Assembly (NCBI RefSeq): GCF_024741795.1
Contig: NZ_CP102950.1
Span: 4,526,001-4,590,000 of the forward strand
From: Arthrobacter sp. CJ23
GTDB lineage: Bacteria; Actinomycetota; Actinomycetes; Actinomycetales; Micrococcaceae
DNA: 64,000 nucleotides
Direction of reading: 5' to 3'
Shown here: positions 42,484-51,230 of the stretch, piece after piece
Numbering within the stretch: the stretch's first letter is position 1
Layout: each line of letters begins with the position of its first letter
Notes under the pieces: generated by a model
Database searches by the model: none
Told to the model about the DNA's origin: nothing
The model's input: the letters and a program-made list of their open reading frames with translations, nothing else
Translations under genes and position numbers: made by a program

Positions 42484-43064
42484 TGAGTGGCAACTTCCAA
42501 CGTGGTGTGCTCGGTGTGGTTCAAGGGAGTGGTGATGCGGGCGACCGCCTCCACCGTGGTGGAGCGGTGGTGCGGTTCCGTGTCGAGTGCGGCATGGATG
42601 AACAGTCCTTCGATCAGCGCGTCCAGCATCCTGCACGTGACTGGATCGAAATGCAGCCCGAGGGCCCGCCTGCTCCGGGCCATCCAGTCGCGGGTGATCT
42701 GGCGGAACACCGGTTTCCTGGCGGCCAGCGTGTAGAGCTCGTGGGTCAGGACCAGGTCCCGCTGCGAGTCCAGCAGGTCAAGGTGGATCAAGTCCACCAC
42801 GGCCCGCCGCGCGCCCTCGACATCCGCCGCTCCCGCGAGCTGCTCGTCAAAGCGGTCCGCGATCGAGTCGCCGAAGCGCCGGAAGGCTTCCGTAAGAAGC
42901 TCGTCCATGCCGGCGAAGTGATATGTCATGGATCCCAGCGGCACACCGGCCTGTTCGGCAATCCTGCGGTGCGAGGCTCCGGCGACACCCTGGGCTGCGA
43001 TGACGTCCAGGGCGGCATCGATGATCCGGTCCCGGCGCTCCGGGTCGAAACGGCGTGTGGCCAC
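42480..43064 (-). CDS. TetR/AcrR-family regulator
   Basis: The 194-residue product has an N-terminal HTH (RDRIIDAALDVIAAQGVAGASHRRIAEQAGVPLGSMTYHFAGMDELL) and an all-helical ligand-binding domain. GTG 43064 is the likely start, with GGGAG 11 nt upstream; the frame to 43214 overlaps the acetyltransferase gene and is not TetR-like. It sits between the acetyltransferase (5-bp gap) and the MFS gene (4-bp overlap) and probably represses the operon through the palindrome at 43647-43666. Confidence 0.9.
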   Translation of the reverse strand: MATRRFDPERRDRIIDAALDVIAAQGVAGASHRRIAEQAGVPLGSMTYHFAGMDELLTEAFRRFGDSIADRFDEQLAGAADVEGARRAVVDLIHLDLLDSQRDLVLTHELYTLAARKPVFRQITRDWMARSRRALGLHFDPVTCRMLDALIEGLFIHAALDTEPHHRSTTVEAVARITTPLNHTEHTTLEVATQ

Positions 43065-43069
43065 GGCTG

Positions 43070-43648
43070 TCAGATCTCCCGGATGACGCGGGCCGGGTTG
43101 CCCACAGCGAGCGAGTTCGCCGGTATGTCCTTGGTGACCACGGACCCGGCGCCGATCACGGAATTGCTGCCGATGGTGACGCCGGGCAGGACGATGGCCC
43201 CGCCGCCGAGCCATACGTTGTCGCCGATGGTGATCGGTTCCGCGGCTTCCAGGCGGTCGCGCCTGGGCTGGGGTGCCACGGGGTGGGTCGGGGTCAGCAG
43301 CTGCACGTTGGGGCCGATCTGGCAGTCTTCGCCGATGCTGATCGGGGCGACGTCCAGGGCCGTCAGGTTGTAGTTGATGAAGGTACGTGCGCCCACCGTG
43401 ATGTATGTTCCGTAATCGACATATATCGGGGGCTTGATGTGCGCCTCGTAGCCCAGGGAGCCGAGGAGCTCGTCCAGAATGGACCGGGCAGCATCCGGGT
43501 CCTCGGCATAGGCGGCCGTGTACTTTGTCTGCAGCGAGACTGCGCGCTGTGATTCACGGGCGCTCTGGGGGTCGTCGGAGATGTAGGGGTCCCCGGCAAG
43601 CATGCGTTCCCGGTTGGTGCGCGGATCGCCGGCAAAGTAATCGGTCAT
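43070..43648 (-). CDS. maa: Sugar O-acetyltransferase (maltose O-acetyltransferase type)
   Basis: This 192-residue protein has a Maa N-terminal domain (MTDYFAGDPRTNRERMLAGDPYISDDP) and a left-handed beta-helix of hexapeptide repeats (ITIGDNVWLGGGAIVLPGVTIGSNSVIGAGSVVTKDIPANSLAVGNPARVIRE). It transfers acetyl from acetyl-CoA to a sugar hydroxyl. ATG 43648 matches family starts. No Shine-Dalgarno sequence is placed correctly and an operator overlaps the start, so a leaderless transcript is possible. Confidence 0.92.
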   Translation of the reverse strand: MTDYFAGDPRTNRERMLAGDPYISDDPQSARESQRAVSLQTKYTAAYAEDPDAARSILDELLGSLGYEAHIKPPIYVDYGTYITVGARTFINYNLTALDVAPISIGEDCQIGPNVQLLTPTHPVAPQPRRDRLEAAEPITIGDNVWLGGGAIVLPGVTIGSNSVIGAGSVVTKDIPANSLAVGNPARVIREI

Positions 43649-43666
43649 GCGTACGATCGTACACAT
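43647..43666. promoter_or_regulatory. Palindromic operator (probable TetR site)
   Basis: A perfect 12-bp palindrome, GTACGATCGTAC (43651-43662), is extended to a 20-bp near-palindrome with 9 of 10 positions paired. It covers the start codon region of the first gene of an operon that encodes a TetR regulator. This is the expected place for autorepression. Confidence 0.65.
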
Positions 43667-43720
43667 CCTTGGGGTGAAGAGAAAGGGAGCCCTTGCGCCG
43701 CCCTCGGGACCGCGTCGAGG

Positions 43721-45403
43721 CTAACGGGCCCGGTCGACGCGCCCTTCGTCCCAGACGGGCTCCTCGGACTCGTAGACCTTGCCGTCCGAGCCGAACACCA
43801 GGAAGCGGTCAAAGGACTTCGCGAACCAGCGGTCGTGCGTCACGGCCAGGACGGTTCCCTCGAAGGCGTCGATGGCGCGTTCCAGGGCCTCGCCGGAGTG
43901 CAGGTCCAGGTTGTCCGTGGGCTCGTCCAGGAGCAGGAGCGTGGCGCCGGAGAGCTGCAGCAGCAGGATCTGGAACCGCGCCTGCTGGCCGCCGGAGAGC
44001 GATTCGTACTTCTGTTCCGACTGCCCTGCCAGGCCGTAGGCATCGAGCGCGCCGGCCGCGGCCTCGCGGGCCAGGCCGGAGCGGTGCTCGTCGCCGCGGT
44101 GCAGGATTTCCAGCAGGGTGCGGCCCAGGAGGTCGGGGCGGACGTGCGTCTGCGCGAAGAAGCCGGGGCGGATGCGGGCGCCGAGTTTCACGGTGCCCTC
44201 GTGCGGCACTTCGGCGATGACGACGTCGGACACCGGCAGGTGCTCGCGTTCCGGGTCGGTACCGCCCGTGGCGAGCAGCCGCAGGAAGTGGCTCTTGCCG
44301 GAGCCGTTGGAGCCGAGCACGCCCACGCGGTCGCCGAACCAGATTTCCGTGGAGAACGGCTTCATCAGGCCCGTCAGTTCGAGCTTCTCGGCCACGACGG
44401 CGCGCTTGGCGGTGCGGCCGCCCTTGAGGCGCATGCGCACGTTCTGCTCGATTGGCAGGGCCTCGGGCGGGCCGGCTTCGAGGAACTTGGCCAGGCGCGT
44501 CTGGGCGGCCTGGTAGCGGTTGGCCATGTCGGAGCGGAATGCGGCCTTGTTCTTGTACATGTTGACGAGTTCCTTGAGCTTCACGTGCTCCTCGTCCCAG
44601 CGCTTGCGGAGCTCTTCGAAACGGGCGTTACGGTCCGCGCGGGCCTCCACATAGGAGCCGAAGCCGCCGCCGTGGATCCAGGCGCCGGCGCCGTTGATGC
44701 CCGGTTCAAGGGTGACAATGCGCCCGGCGGCGTTGTTCAGCAGCTCGCGGTCGTGGCTGATGAACAGCACGGTCTTCTTGGACTCGTTGAGCTTGGCTTC
44801 GAGCCAGCGCTTGCCGGGGACGTCCAGGTAGTTGTCCGGTTCGTCCAGGAGCAGGAGTTCGTCGGGGCCGGAGAAGAGGGCCTCGAGCACCAGCCGCTTC
44901 TGCTCGCCGCCGGACAGGGTGGACGCCCGGCGGTGCTGTGCCTTGTCGAAGGACAGTCCCAGCGCAGCCATGCAGACCTCGTCCCAGACGGTCTCGACGT
45001 CGTAACCGCCGGCGTCTCCCCAGTCCACGATCGCCTGGGCGTACTTCATCTGGGAGGGCTCGTCGTCATGCTCGAGCATGGCAAGCTCGGCGTCCTCCAC
45101 TGCTTTCGCAGCCGCGGCGAGTCCGGGAGGGGCCGCAGAGACCAGGAGGTCCCGGACCGTGGACTCGTCCCGGACCTGGCCCACGAACTGGCGCATGATG
45201 CCCATGTTGCCGGAGCGGCCCACGGCGCCTTCATCCGGGACAAGATCGCCCGCGATGATCTTGAACAGGGTGGTCTTGCCGGTTCCGTTGGGTCCGATCA
45301 GCGCCGTCTTGGTGCCGTCCGGGACCTTGAAGGTCACGCCGTTGAGCAGCTGGGTGCCGTCGGAGAGGAAATAGTCAATGCCGGAAACGTCAATATGGGC
45401 CAC
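43721..45403 (-). CDS. ABC-F family ATPase
   Basis: This 560-residue soluble protein has two ABC ATPase domains (GPNGTGKTT near 38, LSGGEQKRL; GSNGSGKSH near 370, LSGGQQAR) and no membrane segments. They are joined by a charged linker with a long helical pair (FEELRKRWDEEHVKLKELVNMYKNKAAFRSDM). ABC-F proteins act on the ribosomal E-site in translation or antibiotic resistance. It resembles housekeeping actinobacterial ABC-F proteins, but I cannot assign it to EttA or a resistance clade. Confidence 0.92.
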   Translation of the reverse strand: MAHIDVSGIDYFLSDGTQLLNGVTFKVPDGTKTALIGPNGTGKTTLFKIIAGDLVPDEGAVGRSGNMGIMRQFVGQVRDESTVRDLLVSAAPPGLAAAAKAVEDAELAMLEHDDEPSQMKYAQAIVDWGDAGGYDVETVWDEVCMAALGLSFDKAQHRRASTLSGGEQKRLVLEALFSGPDELLLLDEPDNYLDVPGKRWLEAKLNESKKTVLFISHDRELLNNAAGRIVTLEPGINGAGAWIHGGGFGSYVEARADRNARFEELRKRWDEEHVKLKELVNMYKNKAAFRSDMANRYQAAQTRLAKFLEAGPPEALPIEQNVRMRLKGGRTAKRAVVAEKLELTGLMKPFSTEIWFGDRVGVLGSNGSGKSHFLRLLATGGTDPEREHLPVSDVVIAEVPHEGTVKLGARIRPGFFAQTHVRPDLLGRTLLEILHRGDEHRSGLAREAAAGALDAYGLAGQSEQKYESLSGGQQARFQILLLQLSGATLLLLDEPTDNLDLHSGEALERAIDAFEGTVLAVTHDRWFAKSFDRFLVFGSDGKVYESEEPVWDEGRVDRAR

Positions 45404-45432
45404 CGGTCAATCTTCCCATGGCTTGCGGGAGG

Positions 45433-46743
45433 TTACTTTGCCGCCTGGGGCGGGCCGCCGCCGTCGGACCGGCCGCCGCCGTCGCGCCCTTCGCGCCGCG
45501 CGAACGCCGGGGCATGTTCGGGCCGCGGCCCGAAGGCGATCATGAGCGCAGGCAGCTTCCGAAACCCGGGCAGGTGCCGCGCGATGAACACGACGGGGCC
45601 TGGCGCAGCTGCCTGCTGCCCCCTCACGACCGAGCCAAAGACCACCTTGTGGAGCAAGAGCTGCATGTTCTGCAGGACCACCGTGGGGAACCAGCGGCGC
45701 TTCTGGACCGAAGCCAGCTCGGCCTCGCCCAGGGTCCCGAGGAGCAGCGGCCCGGCGATGCGCGTGGCCGCGGCCACGGCGTCCTGGATCGCCAAGTTGA
45801 TTCCGACGCCGCCGGCGGGAGACATGGCATGGGCGGCGTCACCGAGCAGGAGCAGCCCGGGCTTGTGCCACCGGTTGATCCGGTTGAGCTTGACGTCCAG
45901 GAGGTGGAGATCGTCCATGGACTTGATCTCGTCCACCCTGTCCGCCAGGTCCGGCCGCAGCTTGGCCACGCGGGCCCGGAAGCTCTGCACCCCTTGGGCC
46001 CGCAGCTGTGGATCCAAGCCCTTCGCGGCAAGGTAGGCGATCTGGTAGTACTCCTTGCGGGTCAGGCTCAGCAGGATGTCGGACCCGGCGAAGCGCGGCA
46101 CAATGGAGGCCACCGGCTCCTGTTCATCGTCGCGGCGGGGAAGCCGGAACCACCAGGCATCGAACGGCACCGGGAACTCCTGCGGAACCAGGCCGGCCTT
46201 CCCGCGGAGCACGGAGCCGCGGCCATCGCACGCCACGGTGAGCTCTGCACGGATCTCGCCGCTTCCGGTGGCCTCGCCGGACACCGCATCACGGGTGCGG
46301 TACGCCACCCCGGCGACCTTCCCGCCGGCGTCGTACAGCAGATCCGTGGCCTGGGTGTTCCTCCGGAGGGTGAACTGCGGCTCCTGCCGCGCGGCGTCCA
46401 CCAGGAAGTTCAGGAGGTCCCATTGCGGCACCATGGCCACGTAGTTGTAGGGCGGCTTGAGGAGGCCAAAATCGGCGAGGGTGACTTCTCCACTGCCCGT
46501 TGGAAGCCGGAAGTTGCCGAGTTTGCTCTGCGGGAGCTTGCGGAAGCCCTCACCGAGGCCGAGTTCGTCCAGCAGCCTGATGGTGGAGGCGTGGACGGTG
46601 TCGCCGCGGAAATCGCGCAGGAAGTCGGCGTGCTTTTCGAGGACGGTGACGCCGACGCCGGCGCGCGCCAGCAGGAGTCCGAGCATCACGCCCGCGGGGC
46701 CGCCGCCGGCGATGACGCAGCTGGTGCTTTCAGCCTGGTCCAT
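45433..46743 (-). CDS. FAD-dependent aromatic monooxygenase-like oxidoreductase
   Basis: This 436-residue flavoprotein of the PHBH-like group has an N-terminal Rossmann motif (CVIAGGGPAGVMLGLLLARAG), TVACDGRGSVLR (the DG motif) and GLLLLGDAAHAMSPAGGVGINLAIQDA (the GD motif). These enzymes hydroxylate aromatic or related substrates using NAD(P)H and O2. The C-terminal ~35 residues are Arg/Gly-rich and likely disordered. It lies 90 bp downstream of the amidase gene, past a hairpin, so it may be a separate transcript. Substrate unknown. Confidence 0.85.
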   Translation of the reverse strand: MDQAESTSCVIAGGGPAGVMLGLLLARAGVGVTVLEKHADFLRDFRGDTVHASTIRLLDELGLGEGFRKLPQSKLGNFRLPTGSGEVTLADFGLLKPPYNYVAMVPQWDLLNFLVDAARQEPQFTLRRNTQATDLLYDAGGKVAGVAYRTRDAVSGEATGSGEIRAELTVACDGRGSVLRGKAGLVPQEFPVPFDAWWFRLPRRDDEQEPVASIVPRFAGSDILLSLTRKEYYQIAYLAAKGLDPQLRAQGVQSFRARVAKLRPDLADRVDEIKSMDDLHLLDVKLNRINRWHKPGLLLLGDAAHAMSPAGGVGINLAIQDAVAAATRIAGPLLLGTLGEAELASVQKRRWFPTVVLQNMQLLLHKVVFGSVVRGQQAAAPGPVVFIARHLPGFRKLPALMIAFGPRPEHAPAFARREGRDGGGRSDGGGPPQAAK

Positions 46744-46770
46744 GGTTCCCCTCCCAGCCCGGTTCGATGA

Positions 46771-46814
46771 TTCCCTTCAGGGTCGATGCTGCCCCACATC
46801 GTGTGTGAAGGGAA
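46771..46814 (-). terminator. Two-stem hairpin between amidase and monooxygenase genes
   Basis: TTCCCTTCA (46771-46779) pairs with TGAAGGGAA (46806-46814), and an inner CGATG/CATCG stem lies inside. It is 20 bp downstream of the amidase stop and lacks a clear T-run. Confidence 0.55.
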
Positions 46815-46833
46815 CCATGGAATCGGCGGCCGG

Positions 46834-48264
46834 TCAGGCCAGGGTGAGCAGCTCCGGCCGGCGGCCGGCCCACGGGAGGACGGCCTCGACGGCGGCACCC
46901 ACCGTGAACACGGTGGCGTCGTCGAAGGGGTGCCCCACGATCTGGACGCCTGTGGGGATGCCGCACCCGGCCATGCCGCTGGGCACGGCCAGAACAGGGC
47001 AGCGGTTGGCGATGTTGAACGGGGCCGTCATGTGGCCCTGCCAGTAGTGCTCCAGCTGCTCCCCGTTGGCGTCGATGCCGTCCAGGTACATGCCGTCCGC
47101 CTCGAGCGAAGGAACCGCCGAGGCCGGGCACAGCAGGGCGTCGAAGCCTTCCATCGCCGCGGCCAGCTGGGCCTGGAGCAGGGTTTCGGCCCGGATCCCG
47201 TCCACGAAGCGGTTCTGCCGGGCGGCACGCCTGGCATCGGCCATGAAGCGGCGGGTGTAGGGCGCCAGGAGCTCCTCGGAGCCCGCCGTCTCGTCCTCCA
47301 TGGCAGGTCCCAGCAGGTAGCCGAAGTGCGTGAACATGGTCCGGCTGATCGCCTCAACCGTCCAGGGGAGTTCGATCTCCTCCACGGCCGCACCCGCGTC
47401 GCGCAGGGCCGCGGCCACGCAGCGCGTGTTGGCCTCGACGTCCGCCGCCACCGGGTAGTTCCCCAGCCGGATGCACAGGGCGATCCGCAGGCCGGCCACG
47501 GATGCGGCCGGCGCGTGGAATTTGTGCGGAGGGACGTCTGCCAGCGAGGTGTGGTCGCCGGGGTGGCGGCCCGACATGACATTGGCCAGCAGGGCGGTGT
47601 CCGCCACGGTCCGGGCCATGGGCCCGTCGCCGCGGTAGTGGTCGGCCGAGAGCGGAGCCAGGCCGGGGATCCGGCCGTAGGGTGCCTTGAAGCCGACCGT
47701 TCCAGTGAACGACGCCGGCAGCCGGGTTGAGCCGGCGATGTCCGAGGCCGTTGCCAGCGGGGTGAGTCCGGCGGCCAAGGCGGCGCCCGCGCCGCCGGAG
47801 GAGCCACCCGGCGAGAACTGCAGGTTCCAGGGGTTCCGGGTGACTCCCCACAGGGGACTGTGGGTGACGGTGGCGCAGCTGTATTCCGGGGTGGTGGTGC
47901 GGGCGTGGATGATGCCGCCCGCACGCTGGATCCGCTCCACAACGGGGTGGTCCTCCGCGGCGTACTCGTCTTTCCTGGCCACCAGGCCCTGGGAAAGCGT
48001 GCGCCCCTTGATGCCGTGCTTTTCCTTCGTCGCCACGGGCAGGCCCAGCAGCGGGGTGAGGTCCCGGCCGCGGGCGTAGCGGATGGCGGCCTGCCGGGCG
48101 GCGGGCAGGGCCTCCTCGAACAGGGTTTCCGTCAGCGCGTTGACGCCCCCGTTCACGGCCTCGGTCCGGGCCATCACGGCTTCCAGGAGTTCCACCGGGG
48201 ACAGCTCGCGGCTGCGGAACATGCCCAGGGCCGTGGTGGCGTCGAGGTAGTGCAGCTCGGTCAC
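46834..48264 (-). CDS. Amidase (amidase-signature family)
   Basis: The 476-residue product has the Ser-cisSer-Lys triad: Lys in PVATKEKHG (near 78), the Gly/Ser-rich FSPGGSSGGAGAAL (near 152) and nucleophile in ASDIAGSTRLPAS (near 177). It hydrolyses amides to acid and ammonia. Its start overlaps the upstream M20 gene stop by 4 nt, so it belongs to the MHS-M20-amidase operon. The substrate is unknown; a ureido or amide nitrogen compound is suggested by the partners. Confidence 0.92.
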   Translation of the reverse strand: MTELHYLDATTALGMFRSRELSPVELLEAVMARTEAVNGGVNALTETLFEEALPAARQAAIRYARGRDLTPLLGLPVATKEKHGIKGRTLSQGLVARKDEYAAEDHPVVERIQRAGGIIHARTTTPEYSCATVTHSPLWGVTRNPWNLQFSPGGSSGGAGAALAAGLTPLATASDIAGSTRLPASFTGTVGFKAPYGRIPGLAPLSADHYRGDGPMARTVADTALLANVMSGRHPGDHTSLADVPPHKFHAPAASVAGLRIALCIRLGNYPVAADVEANTRCVAAALRDAGAAVEEIELPWTVEAISRTMFTHFGYLLGPAMEDETAGSEELLAPYTRRFMADARRAARQNRFVDGIRAETLLQAQLAAAMEGFDALLCPASAVPSLEADGMYLDGIDANGEQLEHYWQGHMTAPFNIANRCPVLAVPSGMAGCGIPTGVQIVGHPFDDATVFTVGAAVEAVLPWAGRRPELLTLA

Positions 48265-49577
48265 GCGGCACCGCCCGCCGTGACGCCGGCGGTGCCGGCT
48301 CCCGCCGTCGCCAGGCCCGCCGTCGCGTGTTCCTGACCCGCCGGGGCTTCCAAGGCGCCGGCAAGCAGCTCCCGCGCCACCCCGGTGAGCATCGCCAGGC
48401 CGGTGACCATGTCGGCGTCGGTGGTGAATTCACGCTCGCAGTGCGAGACGCCATCCACGCTGGGGATGAACAGCATCACGGACGGGGCCACGGTGTTCAT
48501 GGCCACGGAGTCGTGCCCGGCCATCGTCTGGATGCGCCGGGACGAGAGCCCCAGCCTGCCCGCCACCTTCGCGGAGAGCTCGAGCCCGGCTTCCGGGAAG
48601 CGGCGGATGGGGCGGATGTCGAAGTCCTTCACGTTGACCTTGATGTCGTGCTCGCGGGCCAGGGCGTCGATCTGCTCCAGTAAGGCAGCGCGCGCCGCGC
48701 CGACAATCTCCGGGTCTCCGGAGCGCAGGTCCGCCACAAGGTGCACGCGCCGGGCAACCACGATGGGCGAGTTCGGTTCCAGGGTCAGCTGCCCCACCGA
48801 GGAGACCAGGGCTTCCTCGGCAAAGTCCTTGGTGACGTCGTGCACCATGAGGATGATCTTGGAGGCCGCCACCAGGGCGTCGTGCCGGTCGGCCATGGCC
48901 GTGGCGCCGGTGTGCGACTGCTCGCCGAGGACCTCGATGTCCAGCTTCTGCGTGTACCAGCTGCTGTCCACGAGGCCGATGTTGATGCCTTCCCGTTCCA
49001 GGATGCGGCCCTGCTCGATGTGGATTTCGGCGTAGCCGGCCACGTCCGGGCCCGCGGCGGTGCCGAGGTAGCCGATGCCGTCCAGGGCTTCCCGCACGGT
49101 CACGCCCTGCAGATCGGTGACGGCCAGCATCTTTTCGCGGTCCAGAAGCCCGGCGAACACCGAGCTGCCCATGATGCTGGGCGCGAAGCGGCCGCCTTCC
49201 TCGTTGAACCAGTTGACCACGGCCAGGTTGAAGCGCGGGGCCACGCCGGATTCGGCCACCTCGAGGTCGATGGCGCGGGCGGCGTGCAAGGCCGCGATGA
49301 CGCCGTACGCGCCGTCGAAGCGGCCGCCCAGCGGCTGGCTGTCCAGGTGCGAGCCGATCACCACGAACGGCGCGCCCGGGGTCCACTCCAGCAAGCCGAA
49401 CATGTTGCCGATGCCGTCCACGCGGGCCTCCCAGCCGGCCCGGCGCACCCACTCGGCGAACCAGGTACGGGTGCGGGCGTCGTCGGCCGTGGCGGCCTGG
49501 CGGTCCACGCCGTTGTTGGGCGTGGAGCCGATGGTGGCCACGTGGTGGAAGTCTTTGAGGAAGGCATCTGCGCTCAT
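48261..49577 (-). CDS. M20-family amidohydrolase (N-carbamoyl/allantoate type)
   Basis: This 438-residue zinc hydrolase carries VIGSHLDSQPLGGRFDGAYG (His and Asp ligands near 83-95), NWFNEEGGRFAPSIMGS (catalytic Glu and ligand) and HIEQGRILE (ligand His). This pattern is that of the hydantoinase/carbamoylase group: N-carbamoyl-L-amino-acid hydrolase, allantoate amidohydrolase and beta-ureidopropionase. It would release ammonia and CO2 from a ureido acid. The last ~25 residues are Ala/Gly-rich. ATG 49577 (MSADAFLKDFHHVATIG) is the family-like start. Confidence 0.88.
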   Translation of the reverse strand: MSADAFLKDFHHVATIGSTPNNGVDRQAATADDARTRTWFAEWVRRAGWEARVDGIGNMFGLLEWTPGAPFVVIGSHLDSQPLGGRFDGAYGVIAALHAARAIDLEVAESGVAPRFNLAVVNWFNEEGGRFAPSIMGSSVFAGLLDREKMLAVTDLQGVTVREALDGIGYLGTAAGPDVAGYAEIHIEQGRILEREGINIGLVDSSWYTQKLDIEVLGEQSHTGATAMADRHDALVAASKIILMVHDVTKDFAEEALVSSVGQLTLEPNSPIVVARRVHLVADLRSGDPEIVGAARAALLEQIDALAREHDIKVNVKDFDIRPIRRFPEAGLELSAKVAGRLGLSSRRIQTMAGHDSVAMNTVAPSVMLFIPSVDGVSHCEREFTTDADMVTGLAMLTGVARELLAGALEAPAGQEHATAGLATAGAGTAGVTAGGAA

Positions 49578-49617
49578 GTGAAGTCCTTGATTCAGTGGTG
49601 GAAGTGGGGAGCGGGCC

Positions 49618-50979
49618 TTAGCCCATGCGTCCGCGGGTCTCGGGCACCCTGGTGAAGAGCACCAGGAGAAGTACGACGGCGGCAGCGGCCGCCATGTAGA
49701 CGCCCGGGGCGTGCGGCACGCCGCTGGCCCCCACAAGGGCGGTGCCGATGAACGGGGCGGTGCCGCCGAAGATCGCGTAGGCGCCGTTGTAGCTGACGGC
49801 GGCCGAGGTGAAGCGTGTCTTGGTGGTGAAGATTTCGACGAAGAAGGTGTAGCAGCCGCCGCCGTAGATGCACAGGGCCACCACGAAGATCGCCTGGCCC
49901 AGCAGGGCGAGGGGCAGGCTGCCGCTGGTCACCAGCATGAAGCTGGGCACGGACAAGATGGCGATGGCGGCGGAGCCGGCGATCAGCATGGGCTTGCGGC
50001 CGAAGCGGTCGCCCAGGCGGCCGCCGATCGGCAGGAGCACTGCGTACAGGGCCAGGGCGCCGGCGTTGATGAGGAGCGACTGTTCGCGGCTGAGGTGGCC
50101 CGTGGTCTGCACGTAGGAGACGAAATAGGCCGAGAGGAAATAGAAGCCCATGGCGGTGAGGCCCATGACGAAGATGACCTGGAGCATGCGGAGCTTGTTC
50201 TCGCGGAAGGCCTCGCGGATGGGGCTGAATTCCTTGGCCTGGCTGGCCTTGGCGTCCTTGAAGGCGGCGCTTTCCTCGGTGCGGCTGCGGATCCAGACCC
50301 CGAAGAGGGCCAGCGGGAGGGCCAGGAGGAACGGCAGGCGCCAGCCCCAGGCGATGAAGGCCTCGTTGGGCATGGACTGGCTCAGGATCAGGATCATGGT
50401 GCCGGCCACCACCGAGGGCAGGGCCGTGGCCGCGATGGTGATGTTGAGCCAGAAGCCGCGCTTGCTGACGGGGGCGTGTTCAAAGACGAACGACGGTGCG
50501 CCGACGGACTCGCCGCCGGCGGAGAACCCCTGGACGAGCCGGCAGAGGACCAGCAGGGCCGGCGCCCAGGCGCCGATCTGCGCGTAGCCGGGCAGCAGGC
50601 CCATGAGCGCGGTGGCACCGCCGATGGCGATGAGCGTGATGGTGAGGACCCGGCGTCGGCCGATCCTGTCGCCGAGGGCGCCGAAGAACAGGCCGCCCAG
50701 CGGCCGCACCACGAACGCGACGCCGAAGGTGGCGAAGGTGGCCAGCATGGCGGCCAGCGGGTTGCTGCCGGGGAAGAACAGCTGGGAGAAGATGACGGCG
50801 GTGAGGCCGTAAAGCGTGAAGTCGTAGAACTCGATGAACTGGCCGACGCTGCCGCCCAACAGGACGCGCCGCTGCATTTTGGTGATCTTGGGGGCCTGTG
50901 CGGATCCGGTCAGGCCGGGGGTCGTCTGTGCCTCCACGGCTCCAGGGACCGGCTGGGTCTTGGTGTCGTTAATGGTCAT
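49618..50979 (-). CDS. MHS-family MFS transporter
   Basis: This 453-residue transporter has 12 helices and the metabolite:H+ symporter signature (VLLGGSVGQFIEFYDFTLYGLTAVIFSQLFFP, then RPLGGLFFGALGDRIGRRRVL). MHS members import organic acids, betaines and shikimate. ATG 50979 with AAAGGAG 10 nt upstream is the start. It is the first gene of the operon with the M20 hydrolase (40-bp gap) and the amidase, so it probably brings in their substrate. Confidence 0.9.
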   Translation of the reverse strand: MTINDTKTQPVPGAVEAQTTPGLTGSAQAPKITKMQRRVLLGGSVGQFIEFYDFTLYGLTAVIFSQLFFPGSNPLAAMLATFATFGVAFVVRPLGGLFFGALGDRIGRRRVLTITLIAIGGATALMGLLPGYAQIGAWAPALLVLCRLVQGFSAGGESVGAPSFVFEHAPVSKRGFWLNITIAATALPSVVAGTMILILSQSMPNEAFIAWGWRLPFLLALPLALFGVWIRSRTEESAAFKDAKASQAKEFSPIREAFRENKLRMLQVIFVMGLTAMGFYFLSAYFVSYVQTTGHLSREQSLLINAGALALYAVLLPIGGRLGDRFGRKPMLIAGSAAIAILSVPSFMLVTSGSLPLALLGQAIFVVALCIYGGGCYTFFVEIFTTKTRFTSAAVSYNGAYAIFGGTAPFIGTALVGASGVPHAPGVYMAAAAAVVLLLVLFTRVPETRGRMG

Positions 50980-51074
50980 TACAGCCACGCTCCTTTGGCG
51001 GTGCGGGCACATCCGGCGCGATTCAGATTCATCGAATCTCCTATTGATCAGCATGGTGTTCCGGGTTTCGGGCT

Positions 51075-51102
51075 GCCGGCAGGAGTTCGAATTCCTGCCG
51101 GC
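51075..51102. terminator. Hairpin between GntP and MHS operons
   Basis: GCCGGCAGGA pairs with TCCTGCCGGC around an 8-nt loop. It sits about 130 bp past the gntP stop and 95 bp before the MHS start. It may end the gntP transcript or lie in the MHS leader. AT-rich repeats of ATTTTGCTT type at 51150-51195 nearby may hold the promoter. Confidence 0.55.
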
Positions 51103-51230
51103 GGGCCCCCAATCCGCCCGACAAGATCAACTGTGTGTGACTGGCTTCACATCTGTCCAATTGATTGTTTTTGCTTGATCAATAGATTTTGCTTATGGAG
51201 ATGCCGGCACCGCCGCCGGCCAATGGACGC

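Noticed and set aside
43835..46036. Plus-strand frame of 733 codons
   Set aside because: It is antisense to the ABC-F and FAD monooxygenase genes, both with intact motifs.
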